From contig NZ_QPJW01000006.1 of the NCBI RefSeq assembly GCF_003337355.1, positions 1 to 64,000 on the forward strand: a stretch of DNA of 64,000 nt, given 5' to 3'. Under the pieces are notes generated by a model. It searched no databases and was not told where the DNA came from. It saw only the letters and a list, made by a program, of their open reading frames with translations. Source of the stretch: Fontibacillus phaseoli (GTDB lineage: Bacteria > Bacillota > Bacilli > Paenibacillales > Paenibacillaceae). A program made the position numbers and the translations under genes. Shown here one piece after another: positions 1-7,581 of the stretch; positions within the stretch are counted from its first letter, which is position 1, and the number at the start of each line of letters is the position of its first letter.

Positions 1-94
1 AAGACCCCTTGAAGACGACGAGGTTGATAGGCCTGAGGTGGAAGTGCAGCAATGTATGGAGCTGACAGGTACTAATCGGTCGAGGGCTTATCCA
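1..94 (+). rRNA. 23S ribosomal RNA, 3' end (partial)
   Basis: The first ~94 bases match the conserved 3' end of bacterial 23S rRNA: the sarcin-ricin-distal helix region ending in GCTGACAGGTACTAATCGG and TCGAGGGCTTATCC. The gene starts before the window. The exact 3' end (92-95) is estimated from the usual ...GGCTTAACC-type terminus. Confidence 0.9.
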
Positions 95-236
95 AAAACA
101 CCCCAAAAAGTGACGCGAGGCTTCGAAGGTAATTCCGATTACTTTTCGGGGACCCCGGGAAACCCAGTAAGGGCTAACATGCAAATTCACGTTTCGTATC
201 CAGTTTTCAAGGATTAACACCTTGAATTTATGGCTT
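95..236 (+). other. 23S-tRNA spacer without a visible 5S rRNA gene
   Basis: These 142 bases lie where 5S rRNA would be expected in a 16S-23S-5S operon. I see no 5S sequence. The stretch holds a hairpin around 122-148 (CGAAGGTAAT pairing with ATTACTTTTCG) and a short inverted repeat CAAGG/CCTTG near 208-224, which may be processing signals. The spacer runs straight into tRNA-Ser. Confidence 0.6.
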
Positions 237-328
237 GGAGAGATACCCAAGTGGCTATAAGGGGACCCTCTGCTAAGGGGTTAGACTGCGTAAGCGGTGC
301 GAGGGTTCGAATCCCTCTCTCTCCGCCA
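237..328 (+). tRNA. tRNA-Ser (GCT)
   Basis: A 92-nt cloverleaf with acceptor GGAGAGA/TCTCTCC, anticodon loop CTGCTAA (anticodon GCT at 272-274), the long variable arm typical of serine tRNA, T-loop TTCGAAT and an encoded CCA (326-328). Confidence 0.97.
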
Positions 329-355
329 TTTGTACAAGCTTAATATCCTTAATAT

Positions 356-432
356 GGCGGTGTAGCTCAGCTGGCTAGAGCGTACGGTTCATACCCGTGA
401 GGTCGGGGGTTCGATCCCCTCCGCCGCTACCA
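356..432 (+). tRNA. tRNA-Met (CAT), elongator type
   Basis: A 77-nt cloverleaf with anticodon loop TTCATAC (CAT), T-loop TTCGATC and encoded CCA. The acceptor starts with a G-T pair at position 1-72. It matches the elongator tRNA-Met pattern of Bacillales and lacks the C1-A72-type features of an initiator. A CAT anticodon could also be tRNA-Ile2, but overall similarity favours Met. Confidence 0.9.
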
Positions 433-441
433 TATTTCCCT

Positions 442-517
442 GGAGGCTTAGCTCAGCTGGGAGAGCATCTGCCTTACAAGCAGAGGGTCGGGGGTTCGAT
501 CCCCTCAGCCTCCACCA
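442..517 (+). tRNA. tRNA-Val (TAC)
   Basis: A 76-nt cloverleaf with acceptor GGAGGCT/AGCCTCC, anticodon loop CTTACAA (TAC), T-loop TTCGATC and encoded CCA at 515-517. Confidence 0.97.
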
Positions 518-535
518 TTATATATTTCACACCGT

Positions 536-611
<76 letters not shown>

Positions 612-625
612 TCTTTACCTAATGC

Positions 626-702
626 GGAGCCGTGGTGTAGAGGCCTAACATGCCTGCCTGTCACGCAGGAGACCGCGGGTTCGAATCCCGTCGGCTCCGC
701 CA
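626..702 (+). tRNA. tRNA-Asp (GTC)
   Basis: A 77-nt cloverleaf with acceptor GGAGCCG/CGGCTCC, anticodon loop CTGTCAC (GTC), discriminator G and encoded CCA at 700-702. Confidence 0.97.
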
Positions 703-783
703 TTTTTTACAACTTTCATATTTCCACAATGAAGTGGGAAAGTTACCAACTTAACCGCTTTATTTTTTTGACCAATTTCATAT

Positions 784-856
<73 letters not shown>

Positions 857-899
857 CTTTATGTTCCTTAAGGCTACGGTCTTAATGCAGCATAACCCT

Positions 900-984
900 G
901 GAGGCTTAGTGAAGTGGCTAAACACGGCAGACTGTAAATCTGCTCTCTACGAGTTCGGTGGTTCGAATCCATCAGCCTCCACCA
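900..984 (+). tRNA. tRNA-Tyr (GTA)
   Basis: An 85-nt class II cloverleaf with acceptor GGAGGCT/AGCCTCC, anticodon loop CTGTAAA (GTA), a long variable arm, T-loop TTCGAAT and encoded CCA at 982-984. Confidence 0.97.
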
Positions 985-992
985 TTTCCTAT

Positions 993-1065
993 GAGCCATT
1001 AGCTCAGTTGGTAGAGCACCTGACTTTTAATCAGGGTGTCGAAGGTTCGAGTCCTTCATGGCTCA
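993..1065 (+). tRNA. tRNA-Lys (TTT)
   Basis: A 73-nt cloverleaf with acceptor GAGCCAT/ATGGCTC and anticodon loop CTTTTAA (TTT). CCA is not encoded. It is the last tRNA of the rRNA-linked array and is followed directly by a terminator hairpin. Confidence 0.97.
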
Positions 1066-1068
1066 TGT

Positions 1069-1102
1069 CAAAAGTCGTCAACTTCGGTTGGCGGCTTTTT
1101 TG
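1069..1102 (+). terminator. Terminator of the rRNA-tRNA operon
   Basis: The hairpin AAAAGTCGTCAAC - TTCG - GTTGGCGGCTTTT is followed by T residues just after tRNA-Lys. The UUCG tetraloop and U-tract make it a convincing intrinsic terminator. Confidence 0.85.
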
Positions 1103-1249
1103 CGTTTCCGGGATCAAGGTCAGTACATTGGGGAGCCGATAATCTTGATAGTTCGTTCCAAAGGGAGACGGGCATTACCGTTTACCGGACGGGTTATGAT
1201 AAAATGGCTGTAGAATGGTCATAAACTCATGAAATGGAAAGGCAACCCG

Positions 1250-2347
1250 ATGGAAATCAATTCGCTGAAACAACAGGTTGAACAAATTGTAGGCATTCCC
1301 TTGACCGTGAAGGAGATGGAGATCTCGCAATGGGAATCGATAACGGCTCAAGCTGCAAAAATCGATCCAGGCACTTTCCGTTTGGACGACCGGATTATTT
1401 GGTTCTGCAAAAAAGGCGCAACTACGGTGCAGGTCCTTGAAGGAGATGCGGCGAGGCTTACGGAGAAAGAGTCCAAATTAATCGAGCTTTTGATTGCCGG
1501 GACCCGGGAAACAATCAAATCCTTACCGGTCAAGAAAGATGAGGAATCGCGAAGCGTCGAGATTGGGGAATGGATCGAGCAATGTTTGGAACAAGGGGAA
1601 TTAAACGGTTCTGTTCCTGAGAACTTGGCGCTGAAATCCCGGTTGCAGACCCCGATGCTGCCGCTCTTGGTGAGCTGGGAGAACCGGGCCGGACAAGGCG
1701 TAGCTTTTTCAAAATTGCATAAGTTGCTGCGAAGTTATTTCGGCGGTGAATTGCTGCTGATTCCTTTAAAAGAAGACTGGCTTATCTTAGTAAGTGAAGC
1801 GCTGCTGACAGATCTGCGGGAAGAGAGTGAAGAAGGGGCGGACAATGAACGGGATTTGTTAGGCGCTTTATGCCAGGGTTTATATGAGCTGATTTCAAAC
1901 GAATGGGCCGGTGGCGGTTGTCATTTGGCCGTTCATGAGCTGATTACGGGAGACCACTATATAGCACAAGCTGCTTTGACACTGAGGGAGACATTCCGGA
2001 TTGGACATCTGTTCCATATTGCCGAGCACATTCATTTGCCTTGGGAGCTCCAGTTGGAGCGGTTAATCTGCAGCATTCCGGGCGATGCCCGCGAACGGTT
2101 CATTTCGGAGACAGGCGGTCATCACATAGTTTTTGCGGACGAAGAGATGCTGACTACGCTGGAGACTTTTTTTCAAATGGACTGTAATGTCAGTGAGACG
2201 GCTAAAAGGCTCTATATCCACCGCAATACGCTGATGTACCGGATCGATAAGATTAAACAGGAGACAGGTCTCGACGTGAGGACGTTCCGGGACGCGGTTT
2301 TGATCAACCTCGAGTTATTATTGTACAAAGTGACAAAAAGGGTCTAA
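1250..2347 (+). CDS. PucR/CdaR-family transcriptional regulator
   Basis: A predicted cytoplasmic DNA-binding regulator of 365 aa. The last ~60 residues form the PucR-type C-terminal helix-turn-helix (...ETAKRLYIHRNTLMYRIDKI...), a signature of the PucR/CdaR family that typically senses sugar acids, purines or amino acids. The N-terminal 300 residues are weakly conserved and show no recognised ligand domain. An upstream ATG at 1229 exists, but 1250 is preferred because GGAAAGG sits 7 nt before it. The gene lies alone between the tRNA array and msmX, same strand. Its ligand is unknown; its position next to the multi-sugar ATPase hints at carbohydrate sensing, but that is inference only. Confidence 0.8.
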   Translation: MEINSLKQQVEQIVGIPLTVKEMEISQWESITAQAAKIDPGTFRLDDRIIWFCKKGATTVQVLEGDAARLTEKESKLIELLIAGTRETIKSLPVKKDEESRSVEIGEWIEQCLEQGELNGSVPENLALKSRLQTPMLPLLVSWENRAGQGVAFSKLHKLLRSYFGGELLLIPLKEDWLILVSEALLTDLREESEEGADNERDLLGALCQGLYELISNEWAGGGCHLAVHELITGDHYIAQAALTLRETFRIGHLFHIAEHIHLPWELQLERLICSIPGDARERFISETGGHHIVFADEEMLTTLETFFQMDCNVSETAKRLYIHRNTLMYRIDKIKQETGLDVRTFRDAVLINLELLLYKVTKRV

Positions 2348-2469
2348 TAATTTTGTGCAGTTTGCGTATGGCGATTTTTTGCCCAGATAGGTATCATATA
2401 AATATGAATTGTATCCGATTTCATTTTTAGATGTAACATCTAAATTTAACTTATTAGGAGGCCAAACCT

Positions 2470-3588
2470 ATGGCAGGCGTACGCTTAGAACACATCTATA
2501 AGAAATATGCAGGCGCAGACAAAGCGACTGTAATCGACGTAAATCTTGATATTGCAGATAAGGAGTTCCTCGTATTGGTAGGACCTTCCGGTTGCGGTAA
2601 ATCGACTACACTGCGGATGATCGCAGGTCTGGAAGAAATCTCCGAAGGTAAACTGTATATCGGCGACCGCGTCGTGAACGACGTAGCTCCGAAGGACCGC
2701 GATATCGCGATGGTTTTCCAATCTTACGCTTTGTATCCGCACATGAACGTTTATCAAAACATGGCGTTCGGTTTGAAACTGCGTAAAGTGAAGAAAGAAG
2801 AAATCGATCAACGCGTTCGCGAAGCGGCAAAAATTCTCGATATCGTGCATTTGCTTGACCGTAAACCAAAAGCCCTTTCCGGTGGTCAACGTCAACGGGT
2901 AGCCTTGGGCCGCGCTATTGTCCGCGATCCTCAAGTGTTCCTCATGGACGAACCGCTTTCCAACTTGGATGCTAAACTGCGCGGTCAAATGCGCGCGGAA
3001 ATCACAAAGCTGGTTAAACGCCTTGAAACAACCTGCATTTACGTAACACATGACCAAACAGAAGCCATGACAATGGGTGACCGGATCGTTGTAATGCAAG
3101 ACGGTATCATTCAACAAGCAGCTTCTCCTGAAGAACTGTACAACCAACCGCAAAACATCTTCGTTGCCGGATTTATCGGTTCCCCAACGATGAACTTTAT
3201 CAACGGTACACTGGTTGAACAAAACGGAGCGGTTTACTTCCAATCCGACTTCTTGAAAGTTGAAGTACCACAAGGTAAAGCGGTAACGCTGAAAGAAAAA
3301 GGATACATTAACGGGAAAGAAGTTATCATGGGCGTACGTCCAGAAGATATCCATGAAGAGCCAATCTTCCTGGAAGGATCCCCTAACACGATCTTTACTG
3401 CAAACGTAGACGTAACCGAGAACCTGGGTCATGAAATGTTGCTGTACTTGGCAAGCACTTCTTCCCTGATCGCTCGCGTAGACGGACGTTCCAATACTCG
3501 CGAAGGCGACAATGTGAAATTGGCGATCGATATGAACAAAATTCATATCTTCGACAAAGAGTCCGAATTGAACATATTCTTCTCCTAA
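2470..3588 (+). CDS. msmX: Multi-sugar ABC transporter ATPase MsmX/UgpC
   Basis: This 372-aa ATPase energises several carbohydrate importers as an exchangeable subunit on the cytoplasmic face of CUT1-type ABC permeases. Visible: Walker A GPSGCGKS (residues 38-45), the Q-loop region, signature LSGGQRQRV, Walker B VFLMDEP, the D-loop, switch His in YVTHDQ, and a C-terminal TOBE/MalK-like regulatory region (about 240-372). AGGAGG lies 7 nt before the ATG. No permease or binding protein is adjacent, as is usual for msmX, which is normally encoded apart from the transporters it serves. Two terminators follow. Codon use is strongly biased, suggesting high expression. Confidence 0.93.
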   Translation: MAGVRLEHIYKKYAGADKATVIDVNLDIADKEFLVLVGPSGCGKSTTLRMIAGLEEISEGKLYIGDRVVNDVAPKDRDIAMVFQSYALYPHMNVYQNMAFGLKLRKVKKEEIDQRVREAAKILDIVHLLDRKPKALSGGQRQRVALGRAIVRDPQVFLMDEPLSNLDAKLRGQMRAEITKLVKRLETTCIYVTHDQTEAMTMGDRIVVMQDGIIQQAASPEELYNQPQNIFVAGFIGSPTMNFINGTLVEQNGAVYFQSDFLKVEVPQGKAVTLKEKGYINGKEVIMGVRPEDIHEEPIFLEGSPNTIFTANVDVTENLGHEMLLYLASTSSLIARVDGRSNTREGDNVKLAIDMNKIHIFDKESELNIFFS

Positions 3589-3610
3589 TCGATAAGAATC
3601 GACATCATTA

Positions 3611-3638
3611 AACCGCCGCCCTTCGGGGCGGTTTTTTA
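3611..3638 (+). terminator. msmX terminator
   Basis: Stem AACCGCCGCCC pairing with GGGGCGGTT around a TTC loop, followed by TTTTT, 20 nt after the msmX stop. Confidence 0.85.
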
Positions 3639-3657
3639 ATAAGAAGATACAAAAATT

Positions 3658-3683
3658 GGGGTCGCATAGGCGACCCCTTTTTC
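3658..3683 (+). terminator. Second, backup terminator
   Basis: Stem GGGGTCGC / GCGACCCC followed by TTTTT, about 20 nt after the first terminator. The pair would insulate msmX from hprK. Confidence 0.7.
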
Positions 3684-3937
3684 GTGCTCGTTGAGCCCAG
3701 TCAAGGTTAAGAAATCCAAGCGGAATTAATATGAAATCATATTTAGAATCTCTCGCAATTACGGGAAGTGGATCAAAGATTGATTTACGGTTGAATTTCC
3801 TTTACGATGAATACATTGACAGAGGTAAGGATTACGAATTTTCTTACATATAATAGAGGGCCGAAATCCTGTGAACTGACAGGGATCTGCGAGCTGCAGC
3901 CCAAACACGGAAGGTCCTTTCGGAAAGGAAGAACACC
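3684..3937 (+). promoter_or_regulatory. hprK upstream region with a candidate -10 box
   Basis: The gene-free stretch from the msmX stop to hprK (3589-3937) holds the two terminators and then this region. A perfect TATAAT lies at 3849-3854 but the -35 at the right distance (TAAGGA, 3826-3831) is weak. A short inverted repeat TATGA-AA-TCATA lies near 3729-3742. Nothing else is recognised. Confidence 0.4.
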
Positions 3938-4879
3938 ATGGCTAAAAAAGTAAAAGTATCGGAATTGGTTAACCAATTCGGGCTGGAGGTTGTTTCCGGG
4001 GAACAGGGGTTGAAACGGGTAATAACCGTTGACGATTTGTACCGCCCGGGTCTGGAAATGGCCGGTTATTTTGAATACCATCCGCCGGAACGCGTACAGA
4101 TTCTCGGGAAAACCGAACTGGCCTTTTATGAGATGCTTCCATTGGAAGAACGCAAGGACCGGATGAAACGTCTGTGCAGCAGCGATGAAACGCCATGCAT
4201 TATTGTAACGAGATCCTGGGAAGTTCCGCAGGAATTGATCGATATCAGTTCGGAAAGAAGTATTCCCGTATTACGCAGCAGCATGGCGACAACGATCCTG
4301 TCTAGCCGGATCACCAGTTTCCTGGAACGGAAACTGGCCCCTACGGCCACCATTCATGGGGTGCTCGTTGATGTTTACGGCGTCGGGATGTTGATCACAG
4401 GCACCAGCGGCATAGGTAAAAGTGAGACTGCGTTGGAGTTGGTAAAACGCGGTCATCGTTTAATTGCGGATGATGCGGTAGAGATCCGTCAGACGTCGGA
4501 TAATCAGTTGCACGGTTCGGCACCGGAACTGATCCGCCATCTCCTTGAAATCCGCGGGGTCGGTATTATCAATGTGATGACCCTGTTCGGTGCCGGAGCA
4601 ATCCGGAACAACAAGCGAATCACTCTGGTCGTCAGACTGGAAGCCTGGCAGCAGGAGAAGCAGTATGACCGATTGGGCCTGGACGAAGAGACAACTCGGA
4701 TTATTGATACCGATGTTCCGTTGGTTACGATTCCTGTCCGTCCCGGACGAAATCTCGCGGTTATCATTGAGGTGGCTGCGATGAACTTCCGTCTGAAACG
4801 GATGGGATATAATGCAGCCCTGCAGTTTACAACGAAGTTGACGGAGACGATTGCGGAAGATATCGACGATTTGGATTAG
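3938..4879 (+). CDS. hprK: HPr(Ser) kinase/phosphorylase
   Basis: HprK phosphorylates HPr on Ser46 with ATP or pyrophosphate and reverses the reaction, setting carbon catabolite repression in Firmicutes. The 313-aa length is standard. The N-terminal domain covers residues 1-130; the catalytic domain has His140, the P-loop GTSGIGKS (155-162), the acidic pair of IADDAVEI and the HprK signature [10 protein letters not shown]. Its start has AAAGGAAG at good distance. It heads hprK-lgt-ppaX-yvoF, the same order as in B. subtilis. Its substrate HPr is probably the protein at 40352-40621. Confidence 0.96.
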   Translation: MAKKVKVSELVNQFGLEVVSGEQGLKRVITVDDLYRPGLEMAGYFEYHPPERVQILGKTELAFYEMLPLEERKDRMKRLCSSDETPCIIVTRSWEVPQELIDISSERSIPVLRSSMATTILSSRITSFLERKLAPTATIHGVLVDVYGVGMLITGTSGIGKSETALELVKRGHRLIADDAVEIRQTSDNQLHGSAPELIRHLLEIRGVGIINVMTLFGAGAIRNNKRITLVVRLEAWQQEKQYDRLGLDEETTRIIDTDVPLVTIPVRPGRNLAVIIEVAAMNFRLKRMGYNAALQFTTKLTETIAEDIDDLD

Positions 4880-4890
4880 GAGCGTGAATG

Positions 4891-5943
4891 ATGGGCACCT
4901 TGTTATTAAATCCGATCGCTTTTTCGATCGGTGGTCTGGATGTGCATTGGTATGGGCTCATTTTGGGCGCCGGTGCTTTGGCGGGTTTGCTGCTTGCCAT
5001 GCGGGAAGGTAAACGGTTTAATATCCCTCAAGAGTTTTTCATGGACTTGCTGTTGTTAGGGGTTCCTTCCGCGATTGTCGCGGCGAGAATCTACTATGTA
5101 GCTTTTATGTGGGATGATTATAAGAATAACCTGATCGACATATTTAAAATCTGGAATGGCGGCATAGCCATATACGGAGCCCTCATTGGAGCTATCATCT
5201 GTGCGGTTATTTTTGTCCGCAGACGAGGCTACAATTTTTGGCGGATTGCCGACATCTGCGCACCAGGGCTTATTATTGGCCAAGTGATTGGACGTTGGGG
5301 CAATTTCATCAATCAGGAAGCTTATGGCGGCCCGACGACGGAGAGCTTTTTAAGCGATTATTTACATTTGCCTTCATTTATCGTGAACCAAATGAATGTG
5401 AATGGAACTTTCCATCATCCGACATTCCTATATGAATCTTTATGGAACTTGGCAGGATTGGTTATACTGTTCATTTTGCGGAGACAGAAGTTTTTACGGG
5501 CAGGGGAATTGTTCCTTTCCTACTTTATCTGGTATGCCATCGGGCGGTTCTTTATCGAAGCGCTCAGAACGGATAGCCTGGCTTTCCAAGGTGCTGCGTG
5601 GCTCGCTTCATTCGTCAACGGACTCTGGACACCGATGACATGGCTTGGTTTTGAACAGGGGTATTTGGCCCCGTCTTACGGCAACGTGAGAATTTCGCAA
5701 TTGCTGGCTATTCTCTTCTTCGTCGTGGCGATTGCCTTGATTATTTACCGCCGCAGAACGGTGCGCGATCTGCCTCGGTACAGCGATCCGATTGTCTCGA
5801 CGCGTGTTAGTGAGGTGGAGAGTTTGTCTTCGGTTCCTGCAAAAGAGCCAGGCTTGCCTTTAAATGAGACGAATCAGGCAAAAAAAGCCGAAGAGTCTAA
5901 AGAACCTCAGGATCTAAAAGAACCTAAGGAACCTAAGGAGTAA
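4891..5943 (+). CDS. lgt: Prolipoprotein diacylglyceryl transferase
   Basis: Lgt transfers diacylglycerol from phosphatidylglycerol to the lipobox cysteine of prolipoproteins in the cytoplasmic membrane. There are about seven hydrophobic segments and the Lgt signature IGRWGNFINQEAYGG with its essential Arg, plus HPTFLYES. The protein is ~350 aa, longer than the usual 270-290, because of a ~60-residue charged C-terminal tail with KEP repeats (KEPQDLKEPKEPKE). Two ATGs (4888 and 4891) are possible; AGGAG at 4878-4882, overlapping the hprK stop, gives 8-nt spacing to the second. Potential clients here include the PotD and 62790 lipoproteins. Confidence 0.95.
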   Translation: MGTLLLNPIAFSIGGLDVHWYGLILGAGALAGLLLAMREGKRFNIPQEFFMDLLLLGVPSAIVAARIYYVAFMWDDYKNNLIDIFKIWNGGIAIYGALIGAIICAVIFVRRRGYNFWRIADICAPGLIIGQVIGRWGNFINQEAYGGPTTESFLSDYLHLPSFIVNQMNVNGTFHHPTFLYESLWNLAGLVILFILRRQKFLRAGELFLSYFIWYAIGRFFIEALRTDSLAFQGAAWLASFVNGLWTPMTWLGFEQGYLAPSYGNVRISQLLAILFFVVAIALIIYRRRTVRDLPRYSDPIVSTRVSEVESLSSVPAKEPGLPLNETNQAKKAEESKEPQDLKEPKEPKE

Positions 5944-5961
5944 TAAAGGAGCAATCGCTGC

Positions 5962-6627
5962 ATGATCGACACGATATTATTTGATCTCGACGGAACTATA
6001 ATCGATACCAATGATTTGATTATCAATACATTTATGCATGTGCTTTCCAATCATTTTCCGCAGCAGTCGTATACAAGAGAGCAAATCATCCCTCATATGG
6101 GTACGACCCTGGAGCAGCAGATGCAGACCTTTTCCGGCAGGCAGGATGTCGCCAATCTGGTCGCGGATTATCGCACGTTTAACAACCTGCATCATGATAC
6201 GATGGTTCGCGAGTTTCCGCGCGTTAATGAGGTCATCAATACGTTGCACGAACGAGGGATCACGCTTGGCGTCGTTACGACCAAGATCAGGCCTACTACA
6301 CTTCGGGCACTGGACATGTTTGGACTCAAAAAATATATGGACGTGATCGTGACCGTTCAGGATGTGGAACATCCGAAGCCGCATCCTGAACCGGTGCTGA
6401 AGGCGATCGGCCAACTTGGTGCCGATCCGACTCGTACGATTATGGTCGGGGACAGCGCGGCGGATATTCAATCCGCGAAAGCCGCTGGAGTAAAGGCTGC
6501 CGCGGTTGCTTGGTCACTAAAAGGCGTAGAAGTGCTAAGTCAATATCATCCGGATTATATCCTGCAGGACATGACCGATTTATACGGCGTGTTGGGATGG
6601 GAGTCTGTGAGCAGTGAGAAAGGTTAA
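5962..6627 (+). CDS. ppaX: Pyrophosphatase PpaX (HAD family)
   Basis: PpaX hydrolyses the pyrophosphate released when HprK dephosphorylates HPr-Ser-P. It is 221 aa with HAD motif I FDLDGTIIDT (nucleophile Asp near residue 8), motif II around VTTK, motif III Lys in HPKPHPEP and motif IV VGDSAADI. AAGGAG precedes the ATG. Position after hprK and lgt strongly supports the PpaX assignment over other phosphoglycolate-phosphatase-like HAD enzymes. Confidence 0.9.
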   Translation: MIDTILFDLDGTIIDTNDLIINTFMHVLSNHFPQQSYTREQIIPHMGTTLEQQMQTFSGRQDVANLVADYRTFNNLHHDTMVREFPRVNEVINTLHERGITLGVVTTKIRPTTLRALDMFGLKKYMDVIVTVQDVEHPKPHPEPVLKAIGQLGADPTRTIMVGDSAADIQSAKAAGVKAAAVAWSLKGVEVLSQYHPDYILQDMTDLYGVLGWESVSSEKG

Positions 6628-7135
6628 GCGCTACCCGGTCGAAGGACCGAACGCTTTATGGCAGTTGTACCGGACAGTGAGCCCCTGGAAGGGGGTCAAA
6701 AATTTTATTTTTATCCAAATCAGCAGATATTGCCCGGTATTGTCCGTGAAAAACTGGATCTACCGCTGCATTCTCGGCATGAAGGTAGGCGAGCATACCG
6801 CTTTTGGGCTGATGGTGATGGTTGACGTGTTTTTTCCGGAGCTGATCAAAATCGGACGCAACTCGGTTATCGGGTATAATACGACCATTCTGGCCCACGA
6901 ATACCTGATTAAAGAGTATCGGCTTGGCGAGGTGGTCATCGGCGATGAAGTGTTGATAGGCGCCAATTCAACCATTCTCCCTGGTGTTACTATTGGCGAC
7001 GGCGCTGTGGTTGCCGCCGGTTCGGTCGTACATAAGGATGTGGCTCCTGGTACGTTTGTAGGCGGTAATCCGCTCAGAGTCCTTGAACGGAAAAATCCGG
7101 AAGGAATGGCTGGCGAAGGCGTCGAAATGGATTAA
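6614..7135 (+). CDS. Hexapeptide-repeat acetyltransferase, YvoF-like
   Basis: A 173-aa protein of the left-handed beta-helix acyltransferase superfamily. Hexapeptide-type repeats are visible from about residue 75 onward (IGRNSVIGYN, VIGDEVLIGA, ILPGVTIGDG, VVAAGSVV) ending in the typical GNPLRVL. It starts with GTG and overlaps the end of ppaX by 14 nt, so it is translationally coupled. B. subtilis yvoF occupies the same operon position. The acceptor substrate is unknown; homologues are often called maltose or galactoside O-acetyltransferases without proof. Confidence 0.85.
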   Translation: MRKVKRYPVEGPNALWQLYRTVSPWKGVKNFIFIQISRYCPVLSVKNWIYRCILGMKVGEHTAFGLMVMVDVFFPELIKIGRNSVIGYNTTILAHEYLIKEYRLGEVVIGDEVLIGANSTILPGVTIGDGAVVAAGSVVHKDVAPGTFVGGNPLRVLERKNPEGMAGEGVEMD

Positions 7136-7172
7136 AGAAGCGGTTTATTCTATTAGAGGAGATGTGGTTGAA

Positions 7173-7493
7173 ATGAGCGACATGGCTTTTGTCAGCAGCG
7201 CGTTTCATACGTTCATCAAGGAAGCTCCGGAGCAGCAGCGGATTTGGACGGAGACGGCCCGGCAGTTGGGGGAAGTCAGCAAACTGGATCCTAAAACCGA
7301 AGAGCTGGCTTACATCGCCGTGCTTGCGGCGGCCCGCATGGAGAGCGGAATCCCTTTTCACGTGAAGCATGCCAAATCGCTGGGCGCTTCACGGGACGAG
7401 ATCATTAGCGCTGTTCTGGTCGGACTTCCCGCGGTTGGAAATGCGGTTATTCAAGTGTTACCTGCAGCGATCCGAGCATTTGAAGAGGAATAA
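7173..7493 (+). CDS. Carboxymuconolactone decarboxylase-like (AhpD-fold) protein
   Basis: A 106-aa all-helical protein of the CMD/AhpD fold, recognisable by the segment around AARMESGIPFHVKHAKSLGAS. In redox-active AhpD-type members two cysteines (CxxC) stand 7 and 4 residues before the conserved His; here these are Gly and Phe, so peroxidase-type chemistry is unlikely. An upstream in-frame ATG at 7083 would overlap the previous gene by 53 nt; 7173 is preferred because AGAGGAG precedes it. It is probably the last gene of the hprK operon. Function unknown. Confidence 0.75.
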   Translation: MSDMAFVSSAFHTFIKEAPEQQRIWTETARQLGEVSKLDPKTEELAYIAVLAAARMESGIPFHVKHAKSLGASRDEIISAVLVGLPAVGNAVIQVLPAAIRAFEEE

Positions 7494-7543
7494 ACCGTGC
7501 GGATGATGGGATATTGCTCGAAAAGTTAATACTGATATTTTAG

Positions 7544-7580
7544 AGAGGCCTATGCGTCGTAAAGTGCATAGGCCTCTTTG
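7544..7580. terminator. Bidirectional terminator between convergent genes
   Basis: Perfect 12-bp stem AGAGGCCTATGC / GCATAGGCCTCT with a 10-nt loop, between the convergent CMD gene and the anti-sigma gene. Confidence 0.8.
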
Positions 7581-7581
7581 A

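Noticed and set aside
2485..3546. Minus-strand frame opposite msmX
   Set aside because: Shadow of the strongly codon-biased msmX gene; composition is unlike a real protein.
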